Below, in pieces: positions 35,901-44,006 of a stretch of 50,125 nt of DNA. The translations under genes were made by a program, and so were the position numbers. The stretch covers positions 1-50,125 of the forward strand of contig JAUQWO010000017.1 in the NCBI GenBank assembly GCA_030835135.1, written 5' to 3'. Numbering within the stretch: the stretch's first letter is position 1; each line of letters starts with the position of its first letter. The DNA comes from Bacteroidota bacterium (GTDB lineage: Bacteria; Bacteroidota; Ignavibacteria; UBA10030; UBA6906). The notes beneath the pieces were generated by a model that saw only the letters and a program-made list of their open reading frames with translations, was not told the origin of the DNA and did not search any database.

Positions 35901-36983
35901 GTTCGTCTCGGTGTAGTGGTTGATGTAGTGGTCCCACGTCCGGCGCGATGGCGCGTAGGTCCACCCGCGCGGTGAACGGCCATAGAAGAGGATGTAGTCG
36001 GACGAACCCAGTTGGCCGTCGGCCTCCCCTTCCACATAGATGGCATTCTCCACGAGGTCGACCGGGCGCGCGTCCCCGGGATTCTCGGAGAGTTCCTTGC
36101 CGCCATTGCCATAGATGCGGATGGTGCGCGGATCGATCGATGCGACGGCGATACCCATCGCGGTGAGCGACGCTGCATCGATCTTGTAGATCCCCTCTTC
36201 CGTCACCGCGAGACGGTACCAATCCCCGGAGGCGAGCACGCTGGAAGCAAGGGCGGTCTTCGACAGCGGCCGTGTGGAGCGTGGCATCGATGAGAGCAGG
36301 GACGCATTGACAACGCCGGGCCCGAGCAACCGCACATCAGCATCGTCGATGGCCTGCGGGGTGCCGGACGCGAATGTGATCTCCACGACGATCCGGGAAT
36401 ACAGCCGCGCGGTCCTGGCGACGGGATCATATTGTATCGGGGCAAGGGTCACCGGCCCGACAAGGAGGCTCCGCACGGGAGCCGGCGCACCGACCGTGGC
36501 GATGGTTGCCGGAGCGAAACCCGGACGCGCATACGCATCGCGGTTCTCGGCATACACCGAGCCGTCAGGCATGCCATCGCGATAGCGGATCTGCGGAACG
36601 GGGAGGAGATCGATCCCCTTCCGGTCCTCATAGTCAGCGGCTAGGACGCGCACCGATGCAGCGCCCGAGGTCGGGAACGCGATGCCGGTGACGCGCGTAC
36701 GAAGATCGGGAGTGCCGTATTCTTCCGGGGCATACGCGCCTTTGCCTTCTCCGATGTTGAACCGGACACAGGTCCGGCCATCGACGATGACGGTGTCGGT
36801 GCTGGTGTACCGTGGAATGTATTCGAGCACGAGCGCGGACGGGGTGGAACTCAGCACACGAAGATCCGGCTTGTGCGCACCGGGATGCGCGGAAGCCGTT
36901 GCAGCCGAGCCGGCAGGTGCCGCCGGGAGATCCCCCGGCCAGAAGAGCACCGCGACAAGGGCAACCATCGCGACCCGGACCAT
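32910..36983 (-). CDS. porU: PorU type IX secretion C-terminal signal peptidase
   Basis: This C25-family (gingipain-like) peptidase of about 1357 residues removes the T9SS sorting domain from cargo and attaches it to the surface. After a signal peptide come a propeptide-like region and the C25 domain, with catalytic His858 in NYSGHGNPK and Cys893 in FILATCNFSQFDDP. The rest comprises Ig-like segments and a C-terminal sorting-domain-like module (NYPNPFAGETQFTF onward, ending KLTVVR). ATG 36983 gives a clean signal peptide (MVRVAMVALVAVLFW); GTG 37004, 11 nt after GGAGG, is a real alternative. The frame is open to 37082, but that stretch covers a terminator hairpin and is unlikely to be translated. 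It leads the porU-porV operon. Confidence 0.92.
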   Translation of the reverse strand: MVRVAMVALVAVLFWPGDLPAAPAGSAATASAHPGAHKPDLRVLSSTPSALVLEYIPRYTSTDTVIVDGRTCVRFNIGEGKGAYAPEEYGTPDLRTRVTGIAFPTSGAASVRVLAADYEDRKGIDLLPVPQIRYRDGMPDGSVYAENRDAYARPGFAPATIATVGAPAPVRSLLVGPVTLAPIQYDPVARTARLYSRIVVEITFASGTPQAIDDADVRLLGPGVVNASLLSSMPRSTRPLSKTALASSVLASGDWYRLAVTEEGIYKIDAASLTAMGIAVASIDPRTIRIYGNGGKELSENPGDARPVDLVENAIYVEGEADGQLGSSDYILFYGRSPRGWTYAPSRRTWDHYINHYTETNYYWLTFGGARGKRMADQPSSAMTPSVVVEKFTDMVAIEEEKVNKLSSGKAWYGQSISGPSGSFTHVSPLPGLVANDVITYRYTLVAHDETFPRFTVREGTTVLGTHALPSSSEGSYQYATASTFEASASSSLSGTSSQFSVSFQSSSAASEAWIDWVEILYPRMLWGVNNALHFRSPDATGIAEYLLQQFTAKPMVFNVTDPANVRLISGVAGSYTFRDTLRTGEVTEYWATSVGAWKTIAGAQKVANQDLRGYAGGADFIILTSEEFKSVADRIKTFREQPANGGLKSIVVDVANIYNEFGGGLPDISAIRDYLKYAYESWTLKPTFVLFLGGASYDYKNILGTRSSYVPTWQSAESRNEIFSYATDDFFARFTQNGLPSLVLGRISARTVREANIVVDKTIRYRAESADDSWKMRILYVGDDSWTSETEDGTMHSDDAETLSSAAFTPDEIEKKKIYIAEYPTVFTAQGRRKPGAAQDIIDQVNQGVLILNYSGHGNPKVWAHEMIFEVNTSIPPMVNANRLALFILATCNFSQFDDPRNYTGSELLLNKPDGGAIGVISASRKVFAISNAQLNQGTYERMFKRDVYGRVVVDRPATALLLYKVTGGGEQVNDAKYLYMGDPTTQLAYPRGYAMIDSINGEPVDSVGGAPRTTPIVLKAMSRVTVGGTIRNAGNRIDSTFNGIVQLRVNDVSRAQLIVNFYAGRNWAYTSTGGTIYRGENSVHAGRFRATFMVPKDISYADTTGRGRLVAYFSGGGADGAGFTGLVRVGGTDTSAANDGTGPSMHIYLNSREFRPGDVVTEAPRLLVDLRDSSGVNTSTAGIGHRIEAWINGSTQSKDLTEHYTSTLDDFRAGTVEYPLNGLASGKNTIRIRAWDSQNNSSVAETFFEVASSGSLSITDVFNYPNPFAGETQFTFRQNLSDPLDVEVKIYTVAGRLIQSLHTITAGEPMVRVPWDGRDRDGDMLANGVYLYKLVVRTTDGRFSSEALGKLTVVR

Positions 36984-37023
36984 GTGGAATCTGACTGGAC
37001 GCACGAAAGAGATCGCCTCCCGA

Positions 37024-37065
37024 TAAATAAAAAACCGAACGTTATCTAACATCCATAACATTCGG
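37024..37065 (-). terminator. Intrinsic terminator (possible attenuator) just upstream of porU
   Basis: On the minus strand an 11-bp stem (37055-37065 with 37035-37045, one mismatch, 9-base loop) is followed at once by TTTTTTATTT. It lies about 40 bases before the porU start and after the promoter at 37206-37234, so it would stop transcripts before porU unless overridden. Confidence 0.75.
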
Positions 37066-37199
37066 CGGCGGACATGGTTCATGGAGCCACCAGCGTGTTA
37101 TAGAATGTTCGTTAAAGGAACTCACCTGCCTGCAACCAGCACAAACCTTTAACCGAACACTTCTATAGGCTGAACTCCAGAATTATCGATGTCTGAATC
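37024..37199 (-). ncRNA. Rod-shaped structured RNA: small RNA or porU leader
   Basis: The predicted transcript from the 37206-37234 promoter to the terminator is about 170 nt and folds into one long interrupted hairpin. Paired segments are 37071-37075/37189-37193, 37082-37086/37175-37179, 37091-37094/37169-37172, 37099-37105/37161-37167, 37106-37111/37154-37159 and 37112-37118/37146-37152. That is 34 pairs with a 27-base apical loop and two single-base bulges. The right arm of the rod (GAATGTT at 37103-37109 on the plus strand) can instead pair with 37057-37063 inside the terminator stem, a layout typical of attenuators. Length and rod shape also recall 6S-type RNA, but no family consensus was recognised. 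No protein-coding content is seen here. Confidence 0.5.
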
Positions 37200-37205
37200 T
37201 GTGGC

Positions 37206-37234
37206 AATATAGCCAATGCGACCCTCTTTGTCAA
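37206..37234 (-). promoter_or_regulatory. Strong sigma70-type promoter upstream of porU and the structured RNA
   Basis: Minus-strand TTGACA (37229-37234) and TATATT (37206-37211) are separated by 17 bases: a perfect -35 and a near-perfect -10. The expected start is near 37199, giving about 215 nt before porU. Confidence 0.72.
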
Positions 37235-37260
37235 GCATGGGAGGACCCGCCGGCCATCAT

Positions 37261-37289
37261 TTGATTCTCAGACTGGAATTGGGTACATT
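37261..37289 (+). promoter_or_regulatory. Sigma70-type promoter of the glgA operon
   Basis: TTGATT (37261-37266) and TACATT (37284-37289) are separated by 17 bases. The expected start near 37296 lies after the in-frame ATG at 37293, which supports ATG 37341 as the glgA start. It is divergent from the porU-side promoter, with about 26 bp between their -35 elements. Confidence 0.52.
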
Positions 37290-37340
37290 ACAATGATTGA
37301 TGCAAGAAGAAGTTTATCTCCCCACGCCAATGTTCACGGA

Positions 37341-38825
37341 ATGCCTCGTCCTCTGAATATCCTGTTCATTTCCAGCGAAGTGGAGCCATTCGCGAAAACG
37401 GGCGGGCTTGCCGATGTCTCGGGTGCCCTCCCCCAGACGATCCGTCAGCTCGGGCATGAGATCCGGGTGATGCTTCCGCGCTACGGCTCTATTAATGAGC
37501 GGAAGGCCCGGCTGCACGACATGATCCGGATGAAAGAGATCGACATCCCGGTCGGCGAGCGCTCGTTCCCGGCCAGCGTGAAGTCCTCCTTCATCGCCAA
37601 CCCCCAGGTCAAAGTCCAGGTCTATCTCCTCGATAACAGCACACTGTTTGGACGTCCCGGCCTGTACGTTCACCCCGAGACCAAGAAGGACTTTCCGGAC
37701 AACGATGCGCGTTTCACGTTCTTCAATCGCGGCATCCTCGAGGTCCTGAAGAAGCTCGGCTGGCAGCCGGATATCATCCACTGCAACGATTGGCCGACGG
37801 GGCTGGTTCCGGCGTACCTGAAGACCCTCTATAAGAACGATCCGTTCTACAAGGAAACGAAGACGGTCTTCACGATCCACAACATGGCCTACCAGGGCAC
37901 CTTCCCTCACAGGTCGTTCGCACAGACCGGACTTCCCGCCGAGCAGGACGCGGAGAGCGGCGTGATCGCCTGGGGGAACCTGAACTTCCTCAAAGCCGGA
38001 CTCGTGCACGCAGATGCCCTGACGACGGTGAGCGAGAAATATGCTCAGGAGATCCGCAGCTCGGACGAATACGGCTGCGGCCTGCAGGCGCTGCTGGAGA
38101 AGCGCAAGCACGACCTGACGGGCATCCTGAACGGCGTTGACTACTCCGTGTGGGACCCGTCTGCCGACGAACTCATCCCCCAGCGATACGACGCGCGCGC
38201 GATGGATCTCAAGGTCGAGAACAAGAAGATCCTGCTGGACCGTCTGGGGCTCCCCTTCGATGAGCGGGTGCCGGTGATCGGGATCATCTCCCGGCTGGCG
38301 GACCAGAAGGGGTTTGACCTCATCGGCGACGTTCTGGACGAGATGATCGCCCTGAAGGTGCAGCTGGTGGTCCTCGGGACAGGCGAAAAGAAGTATCACG
38401 ATCTGTTCGAGAAGGCCACGAAGAAGTATCCGCGCAACATCGGGATCTCCCTGACCTTCAACGAGGAGCTGGCACACCTGATCGAGGCCGGAAGCGACAT
38501 GTTCCTCATGCCCTCGCGCTACGAGCCCTGCGGCCTCAACCAGATCTACAGTCTCCGGTACGGTACGGTTCCGGTGGTCCGGGCAACGGGCGGACTCGAT
38601 GATACCATCGAAGAGTATCATGCCTCTGCCGGCACCGGCACGGGGTTCAAATTTGCGCGGTATGAGAGCAGCGAAATGCTCAAGGCGCTTGGCCGGGCGG
38701 TCAAGGCCTGGGGCGATCAGAATGGCTGGCGCAAACTGATGAAGAACGGCATGGCGAAGGACTTCTCGTGGGAAGCCTCGGCACGCAAGTACATCCAGCT
38801 GTACAGGAGCCTTGCACGCAAGTGA
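37341..38825 (+). CDS. glgA: Glycogen synthase (ADP-glucose type)
   Basis: GlgA extends alpha-1,4-glucan chains from ADP-glucose. The 494-residue GT5 enzyme has the N-terminal signature LNILFISSEVEPFAKTGGLADV with the KTGGL substrate motif (19-23). Further motifs are the IIHCNDWPTGLVPAYLK segment, the GILNGVDYSVWDP motif, GIISRLADQKGFDLI opening the second Rossmann domain, and SRYEPCGLNQIYSLRYGTVPVVRATGGLDDT near the C-terminus. ATG 37341 gives the usual N-terminus; an upstream in-frame ATG (37293) adds 16 unlikely residues. The stop overlaps the next gene's GTG (GTGA). Confidence 0.95.
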   Translation: MPRPLNILFISSEVEPFAKTGGLADVSGALPQTIRQLGHEIRVMLPRYGSINERKARLHDMIRMKEIDIPVGERSFPASVKSSFIANPQVKVQVYLLDNSTLFGRPGLYVHPETKKDFPDNDARFTFFNRGILEVLKKLGWQPDIIHCNDWPTGLVPAYLKTLYKNDPFYKETKTVFTIHNMAYQGTFPHRSFAQTGLPAEQDAESGVIAWGNLNFLKAGLVHADALTTVSEKYAQEIRSSDEYGCGLQALLEKRKHDLTGILNGVDYSVWDPSADELIPQRYDARAMDLKVENKKILLDRLGLPFDERVPVIGIISRLADQKGFDLIGDVLDEMIALKVQLVVLGTGEKKYHDLFEKATKKYPRNIGISLTFNEELAHLIEAGSDMFLMPSRYEPCGLNQIYSLRYGTVPVVRATGGLDDTIEEYHASAGTGTGFKFARYESSEMLKALGRAVKAWGDQNGWRKLMKNGMAKDFSWEASARKYIQLYRSLARK

Positions 38826-39421
38826 GTGAAGGACGCGCCGCCGTATTCTTCGATCGGGACGGCACGCTGATCGAAGATGTAGGATACCTGAGTACCGCCG
38901 CGGGCCTCGCGATGATCGACGGCGCCGCCGAAGGTGTACGCCGCCTGAATGAGCGAGGCTTCCTCACGTTCATCATTTCCAACCAGTCCGGCGTTGCCCG
39001 CGGCTATTTCAGCGAACAGGACCTGGTGCCGATCCATCAACGGCTGGAGGCGGAACTGGCCACGGCCGGAGCGCACCTCGACCGCATCTATTATTGTCCG
39101 CACCATCCGACCCGTGGGACCCCTCCCTACAATGTCGAGTGCACGTGCCGGAAACCCCGCACGGGGATGCTGGAACAGGCCGTGAAGGAATTTGGCGTCG
39201 ACCTCAGCCGGTCGTATGTCATCGGAGACAAGTTTGCGGATGTCAAAGTAGGACACACTGCCGGGGCGCACACGGTGCTCGTGCTCACCGGCTACGGCCC
39301 CTCGGCCGTGCAGGAATGCCGTGAGGCAGGTATCACGCCGGATGCCGTCCGTCCTTCCATTGCGGAAGCGGTGGCATTCATTCTGGAACACACCGAAGGA
39401 GATGCACATCACCATGCGTGA
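38822..39421 (+). CDS. gmhB: HAD-IIIA phosphatase, GmhB-like
   Basis: A 199-residue HAD hydrolase with the nucleophile motif FFDRDGTLIED (D11, D13), the ISNQSGVARG motif II, the zinc-binding loop with CPHHP and CTCRKP, and GDKFADVKVG as motif IV. This set defines D-glycero-manno-heptose-1,7-bisphosphate 7-phosphatase (GmhB), which acts in heptose supply for LPS core. A related histidinol or other sugar bisphosphate phosphatase is possible. GTG 38822 overlaps the glgA stop by four bases. The stop overlaps the next gene by 8 bp. Confidence 0.85.
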   Translation: MSEGRAAVFFDRDGTLIEDVGYLSTAAGLAMIDGAAEGVRRLNERGFLTFIISNQSGVARGYFSEQDLVPIHQRLEAELATAGAHLDRIYYCPHHPTRGTPPYNVECTCRKPRTGMLEQAVKEFGVDLSRSYVIGDKFADVKVGHTAGAHTVLVLTGYGPSAVQECREAGITPDAVRPSIAEAVAFILEHTEGDAHHHA

Positions 39422-40589
39422 CGGGAAACGACGATGGCTGCCCTTGATCCTTGCAGTTGTCGTCATTGCGTGCAGTGAGGATCCCACGGAACAGAACGCC
39501 CTCGTCGCACCCCTGCCCCTCGTCGGGGTCGCGGTACGCGAGACCACCATCACCGCGACATCGAATTCGTCGTTCAAGCGGGTCCTCCCGATGAACGGCG
39601 CGGTCAATCTTATCGGCAAGAGTGGCAACTACACCGCCATCGGTGTGTTCGCCTTCTATTCGAACTACTTCCCCGCGCGCGACACGGTGAACGTGCTCTC
39701 CGCGCGGCTGTATCTCCGGGCCGCATCGTTCTTCGGCGATTCGACCGCCCCCTTCAGCTTCACCGTGCACCGCATCACCCGCACGTGGACCGCGGGCGGG
39801 TCGACCTGGGATACGGTGCAAGCGGGGTTCTATGATGCGGCAACGGTGCGCGGAACGTACACCGGCGGTGTGGGCGCCGACACCGGACGGATCGTCGTAC
39901 AGCTCGATACCGCCATGGCACGGGAGTGGCTCACGACCACAGACACCGACAACAAGTACGGCTTCGTCATTGTCCCGACACCCGGCACGAATGTCGTCCG
40001 CGGCTTCTCGTCGTTCGAAACGGATTCCACGAAGGATTTCCCGACACTCGAACTCATCGCGCAGAATGTCGCCGGGACGGTCCGCGATACGTCGACCTAC
40101 TCGCTGGGCATCGACACCTTCGTCGGCAACAACGATGCGGTCATCGCCTCACCCGCGCTCCTCTACACACAGGCCGGGATCGTCTACCGCAGCATCGTGA
40201 AGTTCGATGTGAGCTTCATCCCCCGCGGCTCCACCGTGCATGTTGCGGAGCTGCAATTGCAGCGCGATGCCACGACCTCGAAACTGAACCGGTTCTCCGG
40301 TGATGCCTCCATCGCGGCGCACATCATGCTCGCCGATTCGGCAACCGGAACGTTCAGCAGCACGGGGAGTACAGGGACCGTGAGATCGGGGACCGCGGAC
40401 ACCTATGTCGCCGAGGTCTACTCCACCGTACAATCCTGGGTACGTGGATCGAACTACGGGCTCCTCCTGCGCGTGAATGGCGCACAGGAGTTCGGCAGCT
40501 TCGACCTCATCACGTTCCATGGTGTCGGAGCCACGAACGCCGCACTGCGGCCGCGGCTCCGCATCGTCTATTCCATTCCCCAGAACTGA
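39414..40589 (+). CDS. Lipoprotein with DNRLRE-like beta domains
   Basis: A 391-residue lipoprotein: a basic N-terminus followed by LPLILAVVVIACSED, with the lipidated Cys at residue 20. The body holds two similar beta-rich halves (about 65-220 and 225-391). Motifs include SARLYLRAASFFGD with ITRTWTAGGSTWDTV, and IVKFDVSFIPRGSTVHVAELQLQ with VQSWVRGSNYGLLLR; these are typical of DNRLRE/CBM96-like domains found in surface proteins. No catalytic site is seen. ATG 39414 (GGAG 12 nt upstream) is chosen; ATG 39402 is also in frame. It probably acts with the next outer-membrane protein. Confidence 0.76.
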   Translation: MRDGKRRWLPLILAVVVIACSEDPTEQNALVAPLPLVGVAVRETTITATSNSSFKRVLPMNGAVNLIGKSGNYTAIGVFAFYSNYFPARDTVNVLSARLYLRAASFFGDSTAPFSFTVHRITRTWTAGGSTWDTVQAGFYDAATVRGTYTGGVGADTGRIVVQLDTAMAREWLTTTDTDNKYGFVIVPTPGTNVVRGFSSFETDSTKDFPTLELIAQNVAGTVRDTSTYSLGIDTFVGNNDAVIASPALLYTQAGIVYRSIVKFDVSFIPRGSTVHVAELQLQRDATTSKLNRFSGDASIAAHIMLADSATGTFSSTGSTGTVRSGTADTYVAEVYSTVQSWVRGSNYGLLLRVNGAQEFGSFDLITFHGVGATNAALRPRLRIVYSIPQN

Positions 40590-40603
40590 CCGGTGAGGCG
40601 ATC

Positions 40604-41860
40604 GTGAGAAGGTTCATCCGTGGCACAATGATCATCCCTCTCCTTCTGGCTGCGCTCCAGGCGCACGCCGGCAGTGGCGGGTCCATTTATTCCTTCCTGG
40701 GCATCGGCGATCTTCACATGTCGCCCAGCGTCCGGTCCGCGGGCATGGGCTACACCGGCTATGCCACACCGGCATCCTACGTCATCAACACAATGTCGCC
40801 GGCCACCTGGTCCCGCATCGACCGCGCACGGATCGAAGGCGGCCTTCAGTATGACGGATTCAACTCCACCAACGGGTCGACGTCGCGCTTTCTCGCCCGC
40901 GCCGATGTCAGCTCCGCGTTGCTGGCGCTTCCGCTCTCACCCGAACGCGGGATCGTGGTCGTGGTGGGATTCACGCCGTTCAGCAAGGTCGACTATAACA
41001 CGTACACGGACGGAACGTTCATCGGATCCGCGGACACGATCGCTTATGCCATCAACCACACCGGTCGCGGCGGCGTCAGCAAAGGCCTCCTCGGCGCGTC
41101 CTGGGCACCAACGAAGAGCCTCGCGTTCGGCGCGAACCTGAACTACCTCTTCGGCACCGTGGAACGCACGAGCTCCATCCTCCCGCGGGTGTCCACGTTC
41201 CCGGGCAGCGATCAGACGGAGGAATCGACGATGAGCGGGACCACGTTCGCCGTCAGCACCGTGATCGATAGCCTCGGCGGGGTCAGCCCGCTGCTCGCGC
41301 CGTTCTCTTTCGGATTCGCGTTCACGACCGGCACCAACCTGACGACAACGCACCGGTACACCTACCTCTTCACCGACCAGCGCGACACGACGCAGGAAAC
41401 CGAGGAGACCTTCGGCATCCCGGCGACGCTCGGCTTCGGCATTGCGTACCGCGCGAGTGAGCGCGTGCTGCTCGCCGCGGACGTGGTGACGCAGGCATGG
41501 TCCGGCTCGCTGTTCAGGGGGAAGACGCCGACAGGGCTCCGGAACTCCACCATGGTCGGTCTCGGCATGGAACGCACCCCTGCCCGCGAAGCGGGACAGC
41601 CCCTGCTCGACCGCATCGCCTACCGCCTGGGGGTGATGTATCATCAGACCTATGTCGCGCCGAACGGCGACCCGATCAACGCCTGGGCGGTGACGGCAGG
41701 CCTCGGGATCCCGGTGAGCGCGGATACACGGTTGAATCTCGCCATCGAGTACGGCAGCAGAGGCACCACGGAGAAGAACCTGATCAAGGACAACATCATC
41801 CGGTTCTCGGCATCATTGACGATCAGCGAATTGTGGTTCCAGCGGTACGAGGAGGATTGA
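40604..41860 (+). CDS. FadL/PorV-like outer-membrane beta-barrel protein
   Basis: A 418-residue protein with a signal peptide (about 1-22, cleavage near LQAHAG). The opening resembles PorV/FadL-type barrels: [30 protein letters not shown] and [15 protein letters not shown]. It ends in strands consistent with insertion in the outer membrane ([22 protein letters not shown]). It may be a transport channel or a PorV paralogue. Start is GTG 40604 with GAGG five bases upstream. It follows the lipoprotein by 14 bp, and glyA begins one base after its stop. Confidence 0.8.
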   Translation: MRRFIRGTMIIPLLLAALQAHAGSGGSIYSFLGIGDLHMSPSVRSAGMGYTGYATPASYVINTMSPATWSRIDRARIEGGLQYDGFNSTNGSTSRFLARADVSSALLALPLSPERGIVVVVGFTPFSKVDYNTYTDGTFIGSADTIAYAINHTGRGGVSKGLLGASWAPTKSLAFGANLNYLFGTVERTSSILPRVSTFPGSDQTEESTMSGTTFAVSTVIDSLGGVSPLLAPFSFGFAFTTGTNLTTTHRYTYLFTDQRDTTQETEETFGIPATLGFGIAYRASERVLLAADVVTQAWSGSLFRGKTPTGLRNSTMVGLGMERTPAREAGQPLLDRIAYRLGVMYHQTYVAPNGDPINAWAVTAGLGIPVSADTRLNLAIEYGSRGTTEKNLIKDNIIRFSASLTISELWFQRYEED

Positions 41861-41861
41861 G

Positions 41862-43160
41862 ATGAAGAATCTGATGCAGCAGGATCCCGAGGTCGCCGCG
41901 GCGGTCCGCAGCGAGGTCCACCGGCAGAACACCAAACTCGAATTGATCGCGTCAGAGAACTTCGTGAGCCTCGCGGTCCTCGAAGCGGTGGGTTCGCCGC
42001 TCACCAACAAATACGCAGAGGGATATCCGGGCAAACGCTACTACGGTGGATGCGAGTACGTCGATGTTGCCGAAGACCTCGCGCGCGACCGCGCGAAGGA
42101 ACTCTTCGGCGCGGAGTACGCCAACGTGCAGCCGCATTCGGGTTCCCAGGCGAACATGGCGGTGTATTTCACGTTCGTGAAACCGGGCGATACGCTCATG
42201 GGAATGAACCTCTCCCATGGCGGCCATCTCACGCACGGATCGCCGGTCAACTTCTCCGGTCAGTTCTACAAGTTCATTCCGTACGGCGTCAACCCGCAGA
42301 CCGGCATGATCGACTTCAACGAGGTCGAGGACCTCGCGAAGAAAGAACGGCCAAAGATGATCACCGTGGGCGCCAGCGCCTACTCGCGCAACATCGACTA
42401 CAAGGCGTTCCGGGCGATCGCGGACAAGGTCGGTGCGTTCCTGTTTGCGGATATCGCCCACCCGGCCGGGCTCATCGCCCGGAAGCTGCTGAACGACCCG
42501 ATCCCCCACTGCCACGTCGTGACATCGACGACACACAAGACGCTCCGCGGCCCCCGCGGCGGCTTGATCCTTCTCGGCAAGGATTTCGAGAATCCGTTCG
42601 GTCTTGTCGCGCCGAAATCCGGCCGGACCAAGCGCATGTCCGAACTGCTCGATTCCATGGTCATCCCGGGCATCCAGGGCGGGCCGCTCATGCACGTGAT
42701 CGCGGGCAAGGCCGTGGCGTTCCGCGAAGCTCTCCAGCCCTCGTTCGAAGTATACGGCAGGCAGGTGATCAGCAACGCCCGGACGCTGGCACAGGCGCTC
42801 ATCGCCCGCGGGTATAACATCGTGTCGGGCGGCACGGACAACCATCTCATGCTGATCGACCTCCGGAACAAGAACATCACCGGCAAGGATGCGCAGGAGG
42901 CCCTCGATGCATCGGGCATCACGGTGAACAAGAACGCGGTGCCCTTCGACGACAAGAGCCCGCTCATCACGAGCGGCATCCGCGTCGGGACACCGGCCTT
43001 GACGACACGCGGGATGCGCGAACCCGAGATGGAACGCGTGGCGGTCCTGATCGACCGCGTGATCAGCGGGTCCGCAACGGCCACGGTGCATGCCCAGGTC
43101 GCTGCGGATGTGGAACACCTCTGCCTCGAATTCCCTCTCTATCCTGAACTCCAGGCTTGA
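41862..43160 (+). CDS. glyA: Serine hydroxymethyltransferase
   Basis: GlyA interconverts serine and glycine and feeds one-carbon units into folate. The 432-residue PLP enzyme has IASENFVS (29-36), [44 protein letters not shown] (D197, H200) and the PLP-binding Lys226 in [14 protein letters not shown]. Length and motifs are canonical. AGGAGG lies six bases before the ATG, partly inside the end of the preceding barrel gene, so translation is probably coupled. Confidence 0.97.
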   Translation: MKNLMQQDPEVAAAVRSEVHRQNTKLELIASENFVSLAVLEAVGSPLTNKYAEGYPGKRYYGGCEYVDVAEDLARDRAKELFGAEYANVQPHSGSQANMAVYFTFVKPGDTLMGMNLSHGGHLTHGSPVNFSGQFYKFIPYGVNPQTGMIDFNEVEDLAKKERPKMITVGASAYSRNIDYKAFRAIADKVGAFLFADIAHPAGLIARKLLNDPIPHCHVVTSTTHKTLRGPRGGLILLGKDFENPFGLVAPKSGRTKRMSELLDSMVIPGIQGGPLMHVIAGKAVAFREALQPSFEVYGRQVISNARTLAQALIARGYNIVSGGTDNHLMLIDLRNKNITGKDAQEALDASGITVNKNAVPFDDKSPLITSGIRVGTPALTTRGMREPEMERVAVLIDRVISGSATATVHAQVAADVEHLCLEFPLYPELQA

Positions 43161-43181
43161 TGCGCACAGAAGGGCTGATGC

Positions 43182-43976
43182 ATGGCTGATATGCCGGACA
43201 CCGGACCGGGACAGGAGACCGGCAATGAGATGTCGTTCCTCGACCACCTCGAGGAACTCCGCTGGCGCGTGATCAAGGCCCTCATCGGGGTGATCCTGGG
43301 CATGATCCTGTGCTGGGTCTTCATCGACTGGATCATGAACGACGTCCTCCTGCAGCCCATCGTCCGGGTGAACGCATCCCTCCTCCCCGGACAGCCGCCC
43401 ATCAAATTGCAGAACCTGAAACCGTTCGGTCAGCTGTTCCTGTACATGCAGGTGGCGATCATCGGCGGCGCGATCCTGAGTCTGCCGAACATCCTGTATC
43501 AGGTGTGGGCATTCATCGCGCCCGGTTTGCTGCCCCGGGAGCGGGGCACCGCCCGTGCGGTCGTCGCCTTCTCCTCGATATGCTTCCTCGGCGGCGTGGC
43601 CTTCGCGTATTTCGTGATGCTCCCGGCGGCACTCAACTTCTTCGCAACGTTCGGCACGGCCACGATCGAGAACAACATCGCCGTCAACGAGTACATGAAT
43701 TTCATCATCAGCGTGATGCTCGCGGCCGGCGTCGTCTTCGAGCTCCCCATGGTGTCCTGGTTCCTGTCGCGCCTCGGCATCCTGACACCGAAATTCATGC
43801 GCAAGTACCGCCGCCATGCGATCGTGGTCATCTTCGTCCTCGCGGCCTTCCTGACGCCCGGTACCGACCCGGTGAGCCAGATCCTCCTCGCGGTCCCGCT
43901 GCTCGTGCTGTATGAGATCAGCATCTTTGTGTCCGCATGGGCCTCCCGTGCACGGGACCCCGAGCCGGCACCTTAA
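43182..43976 (+). CDS. tatC: Twin-arginine translocase subunit TatC
   Basis: TatC recognises twin-arginine signals and exports folded proteins across the inner membrane. The 264-residue protein has the N-terminal signature MSFLDHLEELRWRVIKALIG, six membrane helices, the first periplasmic-loop Pro/Glu region and the segment LPNILYQVWAFIAPGLLPRER, with FELPMVSWFLSRLGILTP further on. The last helix ends in a short polar tail. AGAAGGG lies about 8 nt before the ATG. TatA is not in the window. Confidence 0.95.
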   Translation: MADMPDTGPGQETGNEMSFLDHLEELRWRVIKALIGVILGMILCWVFIDWIMNDVLLQPIVRVNASLLPGQPPIKLQNLKPFGQLFLYMQVAIIGGAILSLPNILYQVWAFIAPGLLPRERGTARAVVAFSSICFLGGVAFAYFVMLPAALNFFATFGTATIENNIAVNEYMNFIISVMLAAGVVFELPMVSWFLSRLGILTPKFMRKYRRHAIVVIFVLAAFLTPGTDPVSQILLAVPLLVLYEISIFVSAWASRARDPEPAP

Positions 43977-44006
43977 CGAATCTACGCGCACCACCAAAGG
44001 CACGTT

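Noticed and set aside
36984-37082. Translation of porU from ATG 37082
   Set aside because: The added 33 residues would be encoded by the terminator stem and T-run and would precede a complete signal peptide, so the conventional start at 36983 (or GTG 37004) is preferred.
37083-37292. Coding sequence between porU and glgA
   Set aside because: No open frame with coding character; the region is explained by two divergent promoters and paired RNA segments.
41952-44003. Minus-strand open frame of 683 codons over glyA and tatC
   Set aside because: Antisense to two textbook genes with intact catalytic motifs; no domain in the antisense product.
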